Source: Acidobacteriota bacterium (lineage in GTDB: Bacteria > Acidobacteriota > Terriglobia > Acidiferrales > UBA7541). From it: 64,000 nucleotides of DNA. Shown here piece by piece: positions 55,773 to 64,000 of the stretch. The stretch is taken from NCBI GenBank assembly GCA_003225295.1, contig QHYZ01000053.1:56427-120426 (forward strand). The letters are read 5' to 3'. Position 1 is the first letter of the stretch, and each line of letters starts with the position of its first letter. The notes beneath the pieces are model-generated. The model was not told the origin of the DNA, made no database searches, and saw nothing but the letters and a program-made list of their open reading frames with translations. The position numbers and the translations under genes were made by a program.

Positions 55773-56729
55773 CTACAACCGTTCGGCAGCCAGGACCCGA
55801 GGGATTCCCGCGAGGTCGTTGGTTACCCCTACATTTGTCCAGGCGGGTGCGTCGAGGAGTGGTTGGACAGCGGGTAGGCTGCTGTGGCCGAGTTCCAGGA
55901 CCAGGATTCCGGCTGGCTTGAGATGCGCGGCGGCTTGCGCGATGAGATCGGCGTAGAGTTCGTATCCTTCTTCGCCGCCATAGAGAGCGATTTCTGGTTC
56001 ATGATCGCGTACCTCGCGCATGAGCGTTGCGGCTTCGCGCCGGCCGATGTAGGGAGGATTACTGGCGATCAGATGGAAGGAAGCTGATTCGTGGGGGGCG
56101 GCCTTGCCGAGCAGGTGTGCAGCCTGCTGCGGACCTGCAATGGACACTCGTTCGAGCAAGTTGGATTCGATGAAATGGATGCGCTGGGAGACGGAGTGAT
56201 GTTGGGCGTTGCGTTGCGCGACGCTAAGGGCGGCACTCGAAATGTCCGTCGCGTAAATCGTCGCGCTGGGCAATTCCTTGGCAAGCGCGATGGCGATGCA
56301 GCCGGAGCCAGTCCCGATATCGGCGATTTGCAGGCCCTCGCCGGTGAGCGCCTGTTTGCGGCCGGCGCGGCGCTGGCCGACCGCGAGGCGGTCGAGGGCG
56401 ACTTCGATGACGTGCTCGGTTTCGGGGCGAGGAATCAAGACATCGGGCGTGACTTCGAGCTGAAGTCCCCAAAATTCCTGCTGGCCGGTGAGGTGTTGCG
56501 TCGGTTCGCCTCGCGCGCGGCGGGCAATGAGTGCGAAGAAGCGATCGGCGTCCACGCAGGAGACTTGCTCTTCGGCATGGGCGTAGAGCCAGGTACGGTC
56601 GCGGCCCAGGGCATGAAGCAGCAGGAGTTCTGCGGCGAGCGTGAAAGAGGGCACCTTGGCCTCGCGAAGTTGGGCAAGCCCTTGCCTCAGCGCGGTGCGA
56701 ACATCCATCTGTTTTTCGCCGCCACTCAT
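55773..56729 (-). CDS. prmC: Release factor glutamine methyltransferase PrmC
   Basis: A 318-residue SAM-dependent methyltransferase that modifies the GGQ glutamine of class-1 release factors. The catalytic NPPY is at 224-227 and the SAM loop GTGSGC at about 139-144. The N-terminal helical domain (LAAELLLLHALGRDR) is the release-factor-recognition part. It is downstream of prfA, whose product it modifies; the usual prfA-prmC pair is therefore conserved here. An insertion of 20-30 residues after VALDRLAVGQRR is Arg/Gly-rich. Confidence 0.95.
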   Translation of the reverse strand: MSGGEKQMDVRTALRQGLAQLREAKVPSFTLAAELLLLHALGRDRTWLYAHAEEQVSCVDADRFFALIARRARGEPTQHLTGQQEFWGLQLEVTPDVLIPRPETEHVIEVALDRLAVGQRRAGRKQALTGEGLQIADIGTGSGCIAIALAKELPSATIYATDISSAALSVAQRNAQHHSVSQRIHFIESNLLERVSIAGPQQAAHLLGKAAPHESASFHLIASNPPYIGRREAATLMREVRDHEPEIALYGGEEGYELYADLIAQAAAHLKPAGILVLELGHSSLPAVQPLLDAPAWTNVGVTNDLAGIPRVLAAERL

Positions 56730-56883
56730 TGCGGCACGCGGTTAGAAAGAACGGAAAGAATCAGCCTGGAGGGCCTCCCGACTAGGTCGGGACGGGCGCC
56801 GACCGATAGGGGAGGAAGAAGAAAAAACAGCAGAAATAAGAAAGAATCCTGCATCGCTTGCCAATTCACAGAGAGGCGCAACA

Positions 56884-57975
56884 TTATGCGCTGGCGAGCT
56901 CCTGCTGGAGGCGCTCCGATTCATAGTGCGAGACCAGACCATCTACAAGCGGGGCGAGCTTTCCATCCATCACGTCGGTTAGCTGGTGGAGCGTCAAGCT
57001 GATGCGGTGATCGGTGACGCGGTTTTGCGGGAAATTGTAGGTACGGATCTTTTCGGAGCGGTCGCCAGTTTTGATCTGCCCGCGGCGCTCGGCGGAGAGA
57101 GCGGCCTGGCGCTTCTCCTGTTCCTGCTCGTACAAGCGGGCGCGGAGAACGCGCATGGCTTTGGCGCGATTCTTGATCTGCGACTTTTCGTCCTGTTGGG
57201 AAACGACTAGTCCGCTGGGGATATGCGTGATGCGCACAGCCGAATACGTGGTGTTGACCGACTGTCCGCCGGGGCCGGAGGAGCAGAAGGTATCGACGCG
57301 CAGGTCTTTCGCTTCGATTTTGATGTCGATTTCGTCGGCTTCGGGGAGAACCGCGACGGTCGCGGCCGAGGTGTGAATGCGGCCCTGCGTTTCCGTGGCG
57401 GGAACGCGCTGGACGCGGTGCACGCCGCTTTCGTACTTCAGTTTGGAATAAACCTTTTGCCCTTGAATCGCGGCGACGACTTCCTTGAGGCCGCCGAGCG
57501 AAGAAGGAGAGCTTGCGAGGACTTCGACTTTCCAGCCCTGCGTCTCCGCGTAGCGGGAATACATGCGGAAGAGCTCCGCGGCAAAGAGCGCGGCTTCATC
57601 GCCTCCGGTGCCGGCGCGGATTTCCACGATGACGCTCTTTTCGTCGTTGGGATCTTTCGGGAGGAGCAGGAGTTTCAATTCGCGCTCGACCACTTCCTTG
57701 CGCGCGGTGAGTTCCTTTTCTTCCTCTTGCGCCATCTGCTTCATCTCGGAGTCTTCCGCCTCGAGAAACATCTGGTGGGCGCCGGCCAGATCTTTTTCAA
57801 TGTGTTTGAATTCGCGGTGCTTGGCGACGATCTCGCCGAGCTCGGATTGCTGCTTGGCAATCTTCTGGAAACGCGAGGAGTCCGAGACGATCTCTGCAGA
57901 GGAGAGTTCGTGCGTGAGCTCGTCGTAGCGAGTGCCGAGCTGATCCAACTTTTCAGATAACGTCAATGCGGCCAT
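56884..57975 (-). CDS. prfA: Peptide chain release factor 1
   Basis: A 363-residue factor that ends translation at UAA and UAG. The GGQ motif (GPGGQSVN) lies at 236-238 and the stop-codon recognition PAT motif at 192-194 ([10 protein letters not shown]). The N-terminal coiled domain is complete. Together with prmC it forms a termination unit, with 154 bases between them. No frameshift site was sought or seen. Confidence 0.97.
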   Translation of the reverse strand: MAALTLSEKLDQLGTRYDELTHELSSAEIVSDSSRFQKIAKQQSELGEIVAKHREFKHIEKDLAGAHQMFLEAEDSEMKQMAQEEEKELTARKEVVERELKLLLLPKDPNDEKSVIVEIRAGTGGDEAALFAAELFRMYSRYAETQGWKVEVLASSPSSLGGLKEVVAAIQGQKVYSKLKYESGVHRVQRVPATETQGRIHTSAATVAVLPEADEIDIKIEAKDLRVDTFCSSGPGGQSVNTTYSAVRITHIPSGLVVSQQDEKSQIKNRAKAMRVLRARLYEQEQEKRQAALSAERRGQIKTGDRSEKIRTYNFPQNRVTDHRISLTLHQLTDVMDGKLAPLVDGLVSHYESERLQQELASA

Positions 57976-58247
57976 GGAAAATCCTCAGGAAAATCTAAAT
58001 TGGAAAGGAAGAATCGCGGCGTTCCAGAGTTGGAGCGGCGGGGAGTCAGCTAATAAAAGGTGGCGTACATCGATTTGCTCAACTATAAGAATAACCCCGA
58101 TGTCAAATTCACGCAAATCGACCGCCTAGGCGATTGCTCTGCCATGAGGCGGTATACTACGATGCGGCTGGGTTGTCGGTGCCGTCTGGATCCGCGGTTT
58201 CTCTCGGGCTAAAAGGCGGCGCTGCACGGTTCCATATCGAGTCGATC

Positions 58248-59366
58248 ATGAGCGAAGCGGTGCGAACCACTTTGCAGACGGACGCAGAGCCAACGCAAGA
58301 GACTGCACCAGCGATTGATGCCGGATTTTTGTGGGATTTCTGGTATCCGGCGGTGCGGAGCTCGCAGATCACGGGGCAGAAACTCGTGACCGCCATGCTG
58401 CTGGAAGTGCCACTGGTGCTGGGACGCACGTCGGAGGGGAAAGTGTTCGCGATGCGGGATGCTTGCCCACACCGCGGGATTCCGCTCTCGTACGGACGAC
58501 TCGACGGAAAAGTAGTGGAATGCTGCTACCACGGGTGGCGGTTCGAGGCGTGCACCGGGCAGTGTGTCGAGATTCCATCGCTTTCCGGCCAGGACAAACT
58601 GAAAGTGGAACGCATCTTTGCGGGGCATTGTCCTTGCGAAGAACGCGACGGCTACGTTTGGGTTTATATGAATTCGCCGGGGACGCGGCTGCCGGAGACC
58701 ATTCCAGCGGCGCCGGCGCTTACCGTTTTCAGCGGCAAATACACAATCACGCATCTTTCTTGCGAGCTGCCTTCGCATATCGACCACGGGATTATTGGAT
58801 TGATGGACCCGGCGCATGGGCCGTTCGTGCACCAGTCTTGGTTCTGGCGGAAACGCGGAAGCATTCACGAGAAAGCCAAGCGGTTCGAGCCGATACCCAA
58901 CGGTTTCCGGATGAGCCCGCATTCGCCGAGCACCAACAGCGCACCTTACCGGTTGCTCAAGAAAATCACCGGGGAGCCAGTAACGACGACGATCGATTTC
59001 GTGCTGCCGAACATCCGCACGGAGGAGGATCGCAGCGGGAAGCTGTGGTTCTCCAGCCGTGCGACGGTGACGCCGGTGCGGCGGGACTTGTGCCGGATCG
59101 ATTTCGTGGCGGCGTGGAATTTGTTCTTCCTGCCTGCCTCGATTTTCCGAATGTTTGGTAGGGTTTTTCTCCGTCAGGATCAGCAAACCATGATCCGGCA
59201 GGCGGAAGGATTGAAACACAATCCGCGGTTGATGCTCATCGATGACGCGGACAGGCCGGCGAAATGGTATTTCGCGCTGAAGGCCAACCTGATCGAGTCG
59301 CGGCGAACGGGCGCGCCGATGGTGCATCCCATGAACGGGCCGGTAATGCTGCGGTGGCGGTCCTAA
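58248..59366 (+). CDS. Rieske-type aromatic ring-hydroxylating oxygenase
   Basis: A 372-residue oxygenase. The Rieske ligands are Cys73 and His75 (CPHRG), Cys92 and His95 (CCYHGW). The catalytic Fe site fits DxxHxxxxH at Asp187, His190 and His195 (DPAHGPFVH). This resembles the pheophorbide/phytochelin-like Rieske oxygenase group more than classical benzene dioxygenase alpha subunits. A reductase and ferredoxin partner are not adjacent; the Rieske ferredoxin at 28.0 kb could supply electrons. The ATG at 58248 is preferred because the upstream frame has no homology and the conserved fold starts about 25 residues later. Confidence 0.87.
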   Translation: MSEAVRTTLQTDAEPTQETAPAIDAGFLWDFWYPAVRSSQITGQKLVTAMLLEVPLVLGRTSEGKVFAMRDACPHRGIPLSYGRLDGKVVECCYHGWRFEACTGQCVEIPSLSGQDKLKVERIFAGHCPCEERDGYVWVYMNSPGTRLPETIPAAPALTVFSGKYTITHLSCELPSHIDHGIIGLMDPAHGPFVHQSWFWRKRGSIHEKAKRFEPIPNGFRMSPHSPSTNSAPYRLLKKITGEPVTTTIDFVLPNIRTEEDRSGKLWFSSRATVTPVRRDLCRIDFVAAWNLFFLPASIFRMFGRVFLRQDQQTMIRQAEGLKHNPRLMLIDDADRPAKWYFALKANLIESRRTGAPMVHPMNGPVMLRWRS

Positions 59367-59522
59367 ATAGCTCTCAGTGGTTATGCATAAGTCGTCAGTA
59401 AGCTTCCCTGGAGGAAGGCTCCTTGCCTTGGAATCCGCATGTGATTTGATTCATCGAGGGTCGGGACCAACCGCGCGAGGGAAGCACGCGTGCCTTCAAG
59501 CGGACTATAGGTACCGCACCGG

Positions 59523-60188
59523 TCAGCGGAGATGGTCGAGGTCGAAGTCCAGCGTGACGGGATCACCCTCCGGCGGAAGCACGTCAACGGTGGCGGAGCC
59601 GGAGGCAAAGGGTTCGACCGAGAAATCGAACTGGAGAGTGGCGCCGGTGAGGATGCAGCCGCCCTCCTCGGAGCAGCCGAAATTGGGCCGGCCGTAAGAA
59701 GAGATGGGCCGGAGCTTCTGATCCCCGCTGGACACCTGCACGTCGAAATCTTTCCAGAAATCATAAGGGCGCGGGACGAAGCCTTTTGGAGAACCGGAGC
59801 GGGAACCGGTAGGGCGAATGATGTAGGGACCATACGAATTCGTGAACTGGATTTGAACGACGATTCTCACAAATTCGGGCTGATCGCGATGATCGAGAGC
59901 GGCTTGCTAGGCGCTGTAACCGGCGGCGTGCTGGCTGGATTGCTGGACGAGTACAGCGAAAGGAGTGAAGAAAGTGACCGAGACAATGTCCGGACCGGTT
60001 TTCGGCGGCTCCAGAAACCTTGTGTATTTGTTGAGGAAAGTGGCCATGGATTCGTCACGGCGCTGGCCGAGGAAATAGGCTTCGCGGACGGCCTGATCGG
60101 ACAAGGGAGTGTCGAAGGCGAAGGAGGAGGGCGAAAGCAGCAAGGGCGCCAAGAGTATGGAAAACAGAGGTTGGTTAGAAACGCGCAC
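59523..60188 (-). pseudogene. Exported hypothetical protein with internal amber codon
   Basis: One continuous minus-strand frame of 222 codons contains a single in-frame TAG at 59907-59909. Before it: a signal peptide (LFSILLAPLLLSPSSFAF), then LSDQAVREAYFLGQRRDE, ATFLNKYTRFLEPPKTGP and HAAGYSA. After the TAG: QAALDHRDQPEFVRIVVQIQF, then YDFWKDFDVQVSSGDQK and FGCSEEGGC. The codon matches a position where a Gln would be natural (CAG to TAG needs one C-to-T change). The family is an uncharacterised exported one. It may be a recent nonsense mutation. Confidence 0.7.
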
Positions 60189-60302
60189 GTGGAACCCCTC
60201 TGCTGATTGGACGGGTAACTATGCGTTTCGGTTTCGAGCGTTCTCGAGAGAGCTTGGAGGGCTGCTGTTAGGTATTCCGGTGAGACCGTAGACTCATTAG
60301 CA

Positions 60303-61892
60303 TCAGATCCGTCGCTGGATGTTGGGAAAATCGAGCCAGACTTTGATGCCGCAGAAGTGGGAGCCTTCGGTGCAGATGGGGGTGGTGATGCCGGCGCGGA
60401 TATGGCAAGGAGGGCCGACGTAGCATGCGAGTTCGGGCTGCACTTCGCGAAGTTGGGCAATTTCGTCCATGGAGGCCTGATAGATTTCTTCCTGGGCGTT
60501 GAAGCAGGTGCGCATGGTCCACTTGTGGATGAGATGGAGGAGTGAGCCGGATTCGTAGAGGCGGATGGACTTGGCGTTGGGGACAAGATAGAGCGCGATT
60601 TCCGGAGAGACGCCGCGATCGAGGAGTTCGTTTTTTGCCGTCCAGGCGTCGCGCATGGCGCAGTCGTAGATTTCTCTGGCACGAGGATTATTGGCGAGGA
60701 GCTGGGGCGTGATGTAGTCCGGCTCGCGGGTGTCGGCGAGGGTGAGCAGAGGGCGCGAGCCTGGAACCATGCGATGGCGCTGGTCCTGGCTGTCGGCGGT
60801 GTGACTGATTTTTTTTGCGAAAGTGTAGTTGGCGTGCTGAAGAACACGCATGATCGGCGCGTGGACGCCAACGTTCAGGGTTTCCAGACGATAGACATTG
60901 CGCGCGGGATTCAAGAGCCGATCGATGGCTTCGGCGTCGGGGCATTGCGACGCGCTGAGGCCAGCGACGGCGCGATAGGCTTCGGCCATCACCCGAACGG
61001 CGTTCGGTGAGTAATCGACGAGTATTGAAGTCTTGCCGTTGAGCTTGGCGTCAAATTCTCGGGCAAAGGCTTCGCCAGCGTTTACATTCGTCTGCGCGTT
61101 CTTCCATTCGGGCAATTCTTCGAGCGGCTCAGTACCGAAGCGATCGAAAAACTGGACGTCGATTTCCTTTACGCGCGCGACCATCGCGCCGATGACGGCG
61201 CGGGCTTCGCTGGGCGTATCCGAGGCGGCGCTCATGCGCCACAAACGGTGGAGGACGATGCCGGAGACGGTGTGCACCATGGTGGTGAAGGCGGCGACAG
61301 GCAAAACGTAGCGGGCGATTTCGATGGCGCGCTTTTCGGCGGAGCGCTCGATTCTCTGGAGGCGCTTGGGGTGGGACATCGGGCCGATGTGCCAGATGTC
61401 GTTGAGGATGGTGCGGGCGTCGGCGATCAGAAGAGAGGAAAGTTCGCGGTAGTAGTTCCAAGCGCGGGCGATGGCGGCTTCGTAGAGCTCCTTACAGCTT
61501 TCATCGAAGAAGAGCGACGTGGGCGGAACGTAGGCTTGGGCGCGATCGAGGCGGACGTAACGCTGGCTTTGCTGCTCGGAATTGTAAAAGGGATGGGCGT
61601 GAAGGGAGGACCAGACGAACTGGCGGCTGACGTTTTCGAGGCCAAATTCGAAATGGGCGTGCTGGTAGACGGTGTGATGGCCGCTGTAGAAGGTGGCTGC
61701 GCCAATGTTGAGGCGCTGCTTGTCGGTGATTTCTTCCGGGCCGATGAGGCGGGGCGCATAGCAGGTGCGCGCCGCGGCAATGGCGGAATCGAAAGGATGA
61801 GCGAAGGCATTGCGGAGAGTGACGCGCGGCGGGGCGGTTTCGATTAGTTCGCCGGGGCGCGCGCCATCAAACATGCGGGATTGAATAGCCAC
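60303..61892 (-). CDS. thyX: Double-length FAD-dependent thymidylate synthase ThyX
   Basis: A 529-residue protein, about twice the usual ThyX length. The N-half shows ThyX features (TVYQHAHFEFGLENVSRQF, SEQQSQRYV at 105-113, then VLPVAAFTTMVHTVSGIVLH) but lacks the RHR of the signature. The C-half begins near residue 285, has VHAPIMRVLQHANYTF, RHR at 372-374 (DSQDQRHRMVPGSR), then LVPNAKSIRLYESGS and IHKWTMRTCFNAQEEI, but lacks SxQRY. The two motif parts are thus split between halves. It would make dTMP from dUMP with methylene-tetrahydrofolate and flavin. A Cys-rich tail (Cys490, 496, 507, 514) might bind metal. Adjacent to rpmE. Confidence 0.87.
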   Translation of the reverse strand: MAIQSRMFDGARPGELIETAPPRVTLRNAFAHPFDSAIAAARTCYAPRLIGPEEITDKQRLNIGAATFYSGHHTVYQHAHFEFGLENVSRQFVWSSLHAHPFYNSEQQSQRYVRLDRAQAYVPPTSLFFDESCKELYEAAIARAWNYYRELSSLLIADARTILNDIWHIGPMSHPKRLQRIERSAEKRAIEIARYVLPVAAFTTMVHTVSGIVLHRLWRMSAASDTPSEARAVIGAMVARVKEIDVQFFDRFGTEPLEELPEWKNAQTNVNAGEAFAREFDAKLNGKTSILVDYSPNAVRVMAEAYRAVAGLSASQCPDAEAIDRLLNPARNVYRLETLNVGVHAPIMRVLQHANYTFAKKISHTADSQDQRHRMVPGSRPLLTLADTREPDYITPQLLANNPRAREIYDCAMRDAWTAKNELLDRGVSPEIALYLVPNAKSIRLYESGSLLHLIHKWTMRTCFNAQEEIYQASMDEIAQLREVQPELACYVGPPCHIRAGITTPICTEGSHFCGIKVWLDFPNIQRRI

Positions 61893-61957
61893 GATGGAAC
61901 TTCATTGTACACGGGTGGAAGAGAGAGAGAAGTCGAAAGTCGAGAGCCAAGAGTGGT

Positions 61958-62191
61958 TTACTTCTTAGCGGCTTCGGCCCTAGCGGCGGCGTCCGCATAT
62001 TTCTTGGTGAAGCGCTCGACGCGGCCGGCGGTGTCAATCAGCTTCTGCTTGCCGGTGAAGAAGGGGTGGCAATTCGAGCAAATTTCAACATTCAGCCTGT
62101 CGCCCTTGATGGTCGAACGAGTCGTGAAATTGTGGCCGCAGGCGCAATGCACGGTTACGGTGTGATAGTCGGGGTGAATGCCGGGTTTCAT
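61958..62191 (-). CDS. rpmE: 50S ribosomal protein L31 (zinc-binding type)
   Basis: A 77-residue ribosomal protein. Zinc ligands are Cys16, Cys18, Cys38 and Cys41 (HCACGH, CSNCHPF), so this is the C+ form used when zinc is plentiful. [10 protein letters not shown] is the typical start. The C-terminus is an Ala/Lys-rich tail. The ATG at 62191 follows GGAG. Confidence 0.96.
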   Translation of the reverse strand: MKPGIHPDYHTVTVHCACGHNFTTRSTIKGDRLNVEICSNCHPFFTGKQKLIDTAGRVERFTKKYADAAARAEAAKK

Positions 62192-62530
62192 GAGGCTCCA
62201 TTCCTCGCGTCCGATCTGCACGGCTCTCTGGCAAGGCCAGAAGACTACAGCCGCGTCGCTAGGTCGCCAGGCAATTCTTAATCATACGCGAAGTGTCAAA
62301 TTCTGCCAACCAGGCGGGGGGTCGGAGGGGTCGGACAGGAGTCTCGTAAGTCTGGAAGCACGATCGGTGTGCGGGGCAAATTTGGCGTGCCTGGGCTGTC
62401 TTCCGAGGGGGGTGAGCTACATGCGCCTATTTTCGAGTGACGGGATCCTGCGGCGGAGCGCCTTGGCGGGGGAGCGTCGACGTGTGAGTCACGACAGCAG
62501 GTCGGGTGGAGGGCGCGGAGAATTTCTGAG
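62192..62530. other. 339-base gap between rpmE and the insertion sequence
   Basis: Holds the rpmE leader on one side and the end of the insertion element on the other. The inverted-repeat end of the element should lie in this stretch but I could not identify it without its partner outside the window. Several short G-runs (GGGGGGTCGGAGGGGTCGG) are present. Confidence 0.4.
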
Positions 62531-63724
62531 TCAGCTGCTATCGTGGGATGTAGGTTGGGACAAGCTGAGCCAAAGCAGTTGAACGAAATCCATGGCGGTG
62601 CGCGGGGGATGCTTGCCGCGGCGCAGATAACGCAGGCGGTACAGCCGCTCGATGGTGAGCGCCAAGCTGGTGAGCAGCCAAGTGATCAACAAGCTGTTGG
62701 GGTGATGATGGCAGATATGTTCGAGGCCGTGGCGGTTTTTGGCGTCATTAAACCCTTGATTCTCGATCTCCCATCGGCTCTTGGCTCGGTGATAGAGCAC
62801 TCGACTGCTGACTTTTGCGATCGGGGAATCGGTGAGCCAGAATGCTTCGATGACCTCGCCGTCCGGTTTCTGCTGTCGGTAGAACAGCACGCGTACGGTT
62901 TCCCCATGCAAGTTTTCCCAAGGATCGAAGTCTTCGGCATCCCAAAGCTCGACACGATCGGAGCCGTGAGGAAAGGTGAGTTTGGGAGGCTGGGAACGAA
63001 ATCGCTTTTGTGCCGCTGCCAGCAACTCGGGCAAGTTGGCTTTCAGGCGAGCCACGATGGGCAAGCCTAGATCGCCAGCCGTATGGAGAAAGGGAGCCGT
63101 GGCAAATTCCCCATCCACGACAACGTAGGCCGCGAAACGGACGCCCAGCCGTTCGATAGCCCGACGCAGCAGACGTTGCCCGGCGGCATATTCGCTGTCG
63201 CCTGTTCCATAGGGCTCGACATCAAAAGGGAGCGACAGCCCCGTCCCCACAACACTGGCCAGGACCACATGGTGCCGATAACCGGCAATCTCCTGGTCCG
63301 CATTCCGGTAAGGACGGCAGAGCGAACAACCCGAGCTCGCCCACCATCCCACGGTAGTTCCATCCACGGCCAGACCGATGCCGCCGCTGCTTTCGAAAGC
63401 CTTGTTGCGCTTGGCCTGGTGCAGCACGTGCGCCAGGGCCGCCCGCGTGAAAGTGGGATCTAAACGTTCGGTGAAGTAGTCGAGAGCATCGTCGCTGAAG
63501 GGCCGGCTCACAGCCAGTGCGCGACGTGCCGAGGAGCGCACCAACCTTTCCACGGCAAGGAAAGAGCAGGCGCGAAGCACTTGGCCGATCAGCAAAGACC
63601 AGAGCAAAGCTTTGGCGGGAATTTGGGGCTGCCGCCGACCGTCTCCCGGATCCCGCAGATAGCGCTGGAGTCGAAGACGCCTCGTCACAAAGTCCAGCAG
63701 ACGACGTGGCGTCGAACGGTTCAT
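62531..63724 (-). CDS. DDE transposase (IS4-like)
   Basis: A 397-residue transposase with a predicted RNase H fold. Acidic triad candidates are in LAVDGTTVGWW (Asp), VVVDGEFATAPF (Asp) and WEIENQGFNDAKNRHGLEH (Glu, within a WxIENxGFN element typical of IS4-related enzymes). The N-terminus has a helical DNA-binding part (RLLDFVTRRLRLQRYL). The start ATG overlaps the stop of the upstream small gene (ATGA), pointing to translational coupling. The frame is uninterrupted, so the element may still be active. Confidence 0.88.
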   Translation of the reverse strand: MNRSTPRRLLDFVTRRLRLQRYLRDPGDGRRQPQIPAKALLWSLLIGQVLRACSFLAVERLVRSSARRALAVSRPFSDDALDYFTERLDPTFTRAALAHVLHQAKRNKAFESSGGIGLAVDGTTVGWWASSGCSLCRPYRNADQEIAGYRHHVVLASVVGTGLSLPFDVEPYGTGDSEYAAGQRLLRRAIERLGVRFAAYVVVDGEFATAPFLHTAGDLGLPIVARLKANLPELLAAAQKRFRSQPPKLTFPHGSDRVELWDAEDFDPWENLHGETVRVLFYRQQKPDGEVIEAFWLTDSPIAKVSSRVLYHRAKSRWEIENQGFNDAKNRHGLEHICHHHPNSLLITWLLTSLALTIERLYRLRYLRRGKHPPRTAMDFVQLLWLSLSQPTSHDSS

Positions 63725-64000
63725 TTCTTCTTTTTCTTGGGCTTCTTACGATGTTGGCGCTCCTGCACCAGAAGTTGTGCATTGGCCGCCAACACTTCAC
63801 GGACAGCATCTTGAAACTCCCGTCCCTGCTCGACCCGGCGCCCCACCTCTTCGACCAACTCCTTGGGGATGTGCTGGACGCGTTTTTCCCCCTGCACCAT
63901 ATAGGTCAGCGACCAGACAGGATGGCCTCGGTCATCGGCACAATGACAGGTGGGCTTCCCGCAGCGTAGATGCGACAGAGAGAGTGAGCCAGGGAGGGCA
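63721..64000 (-). CDS. DUF6788-like small protein, incomplete at window edge
   Basis: Ninety-two codons visible, stop TGA at 63721-63723 and the 5' end outside the window. The start of the fold reads LRCGKPTCHCADDRGHPVW, with a CGKPxCxC pattern, then VPKELVEEVGRRVEQG-like sequence (here HIPKELVEEVGRRVEQG). This matches the DUF6788 family that often precedes transposase genes. The C-terminus is a lysine-rich tail. Role is unknown, possibly DNA binding or regulation of transposition. Confidence 0.6.
   Translation of the reverse strand, partial: ALPGSLSLSHLRCGKPTCHCADDRGHPVWSLTYMVQGEKRVQHIPKELVEEVGRRVEQGREFQDAVREVLAANAQLLVQERQHRKKPKKKKK

Larger units (their letters stand above)
62531..64000 (-). 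mobile_element. Partial insertion sequence (transposase plus DUF6788-like gene)
   Basis: Two minus-strand genes, overlapping by ATGA, with no other gene between 62.2 kb and the window edge. The upstream end is not in view and the left inverted repeat was not identified. Boundaries are those of the coding frames. Confidence 0.75.

Noticed and set aside
54886..55956. A 356-codon plus-strand frame opposite dinB
   Set aside because: Shadow of dinB; no ribosome site and no recognisable fold.
59867..60871. A 334-codon minus-strand frame over the thyX end
   Set aside because: Ser/Pro/Thr-rich out-of-frame reading of thyX and its neighbour.

Overview
The window is about 60% GC, densely coding DNA from a free-living, respiring bacterium. 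The gene repertoire fits an Acidobacteriota-like soil or subsurface lineage, but this is an inference from gene content and no rRNA gene is present to test it. The supporting features are a TIGR03118-type exported protein, a tricorn-type S41 peptidase, M28 and S10 peptidases, a Ser/Thr kinase with a large C-terminal membrane module, a double-length ThyX, a CHRD protein and an exported DinB-like protein. I saw no tRNA, rRNA, CRISPR array or prophage.

Layout. 1-4.6 kb: the end of an S10 carboxypeptidase, coupled by ATGA overlap to cstA and by TGATG overlap to a ybdD/yjiX-like gene (peptide and pyruvate use), then a DUF1326 protein and a saccharopine-dehydrogenase-like oxidoreductase. 4.7-10 kb: a candidate molybdenum-cofactor riboswitch with a terminator, moaA, nadA, DUF2203 and a DUF255/thioredoxin-fold protein. 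10-15.3 kb: exported proteins (CHRD, DinB-like, TIGR03118) and a membrane metallophosphoesterase. 15.4-20.8 kb: a DAO-type oxidase convergent with an APC permease, then recQ. 20.9-29.8 kb: a broken alpha-hydroxy-acid oxidase gene, thiC, a methyltransferase, a response-regulator diguanylate cyclase, a flavin-monooxygenase remnant, an SDR, a solitary nuoB, a Rieske ferredoxin, an EVE protein and a cyclase-family hydrolase. 30-36.9 kb: tricorn peptidase, mutM, a truncated M28 peptidase, dtd, a DNA-alkylation-repair protein and a GNAT. 36.9-43 kb: a MarR regulator with a palindromic operator coupled to a ClC channel, a ClC remnant, an RsbW-like/STAS pair, queG and a Tat-exported superoxide dismutase. 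43-48.4 kb: LuxR-type regulator, glycosyltransferase, YbjQ-family protein and a Ser/Thr kinase broken from its membrane module. 48.4-58 kb, minus strand: an unknown protein, lon, a CCA-adding/poly(A) polymerase-family gene, a SpoIIE-type phosphatase, dinB, prmC and prfA. 58-64 kb: a Rieske oxygenase, an amber-interrupted exported protein, the double-length thyX, rpmE, and the end of an insertion sequence (transposase plus a DUF6788-like small gene) that runs off the window.

Themes. Housekeeping and repair genes (moaA, nadA, thiC, recQ, mutM, dinB, lon, prfA, prmC, rpmE, dtd, queG) are intact. Damage is concentrated in accessory genes: an alpha-hydroxy-acid oxidase, a second ClC, a monooxygenase, an M28 peptidase, a kinase and an exported protein are broken. 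Two of these carry paired +1/-1 indels that restore frame, so either gene decay or assembly indel error should be considered. The most unusual intact gene is thyX: it contains two ThyX-like halves, with different parts of the signature motif retained in each.
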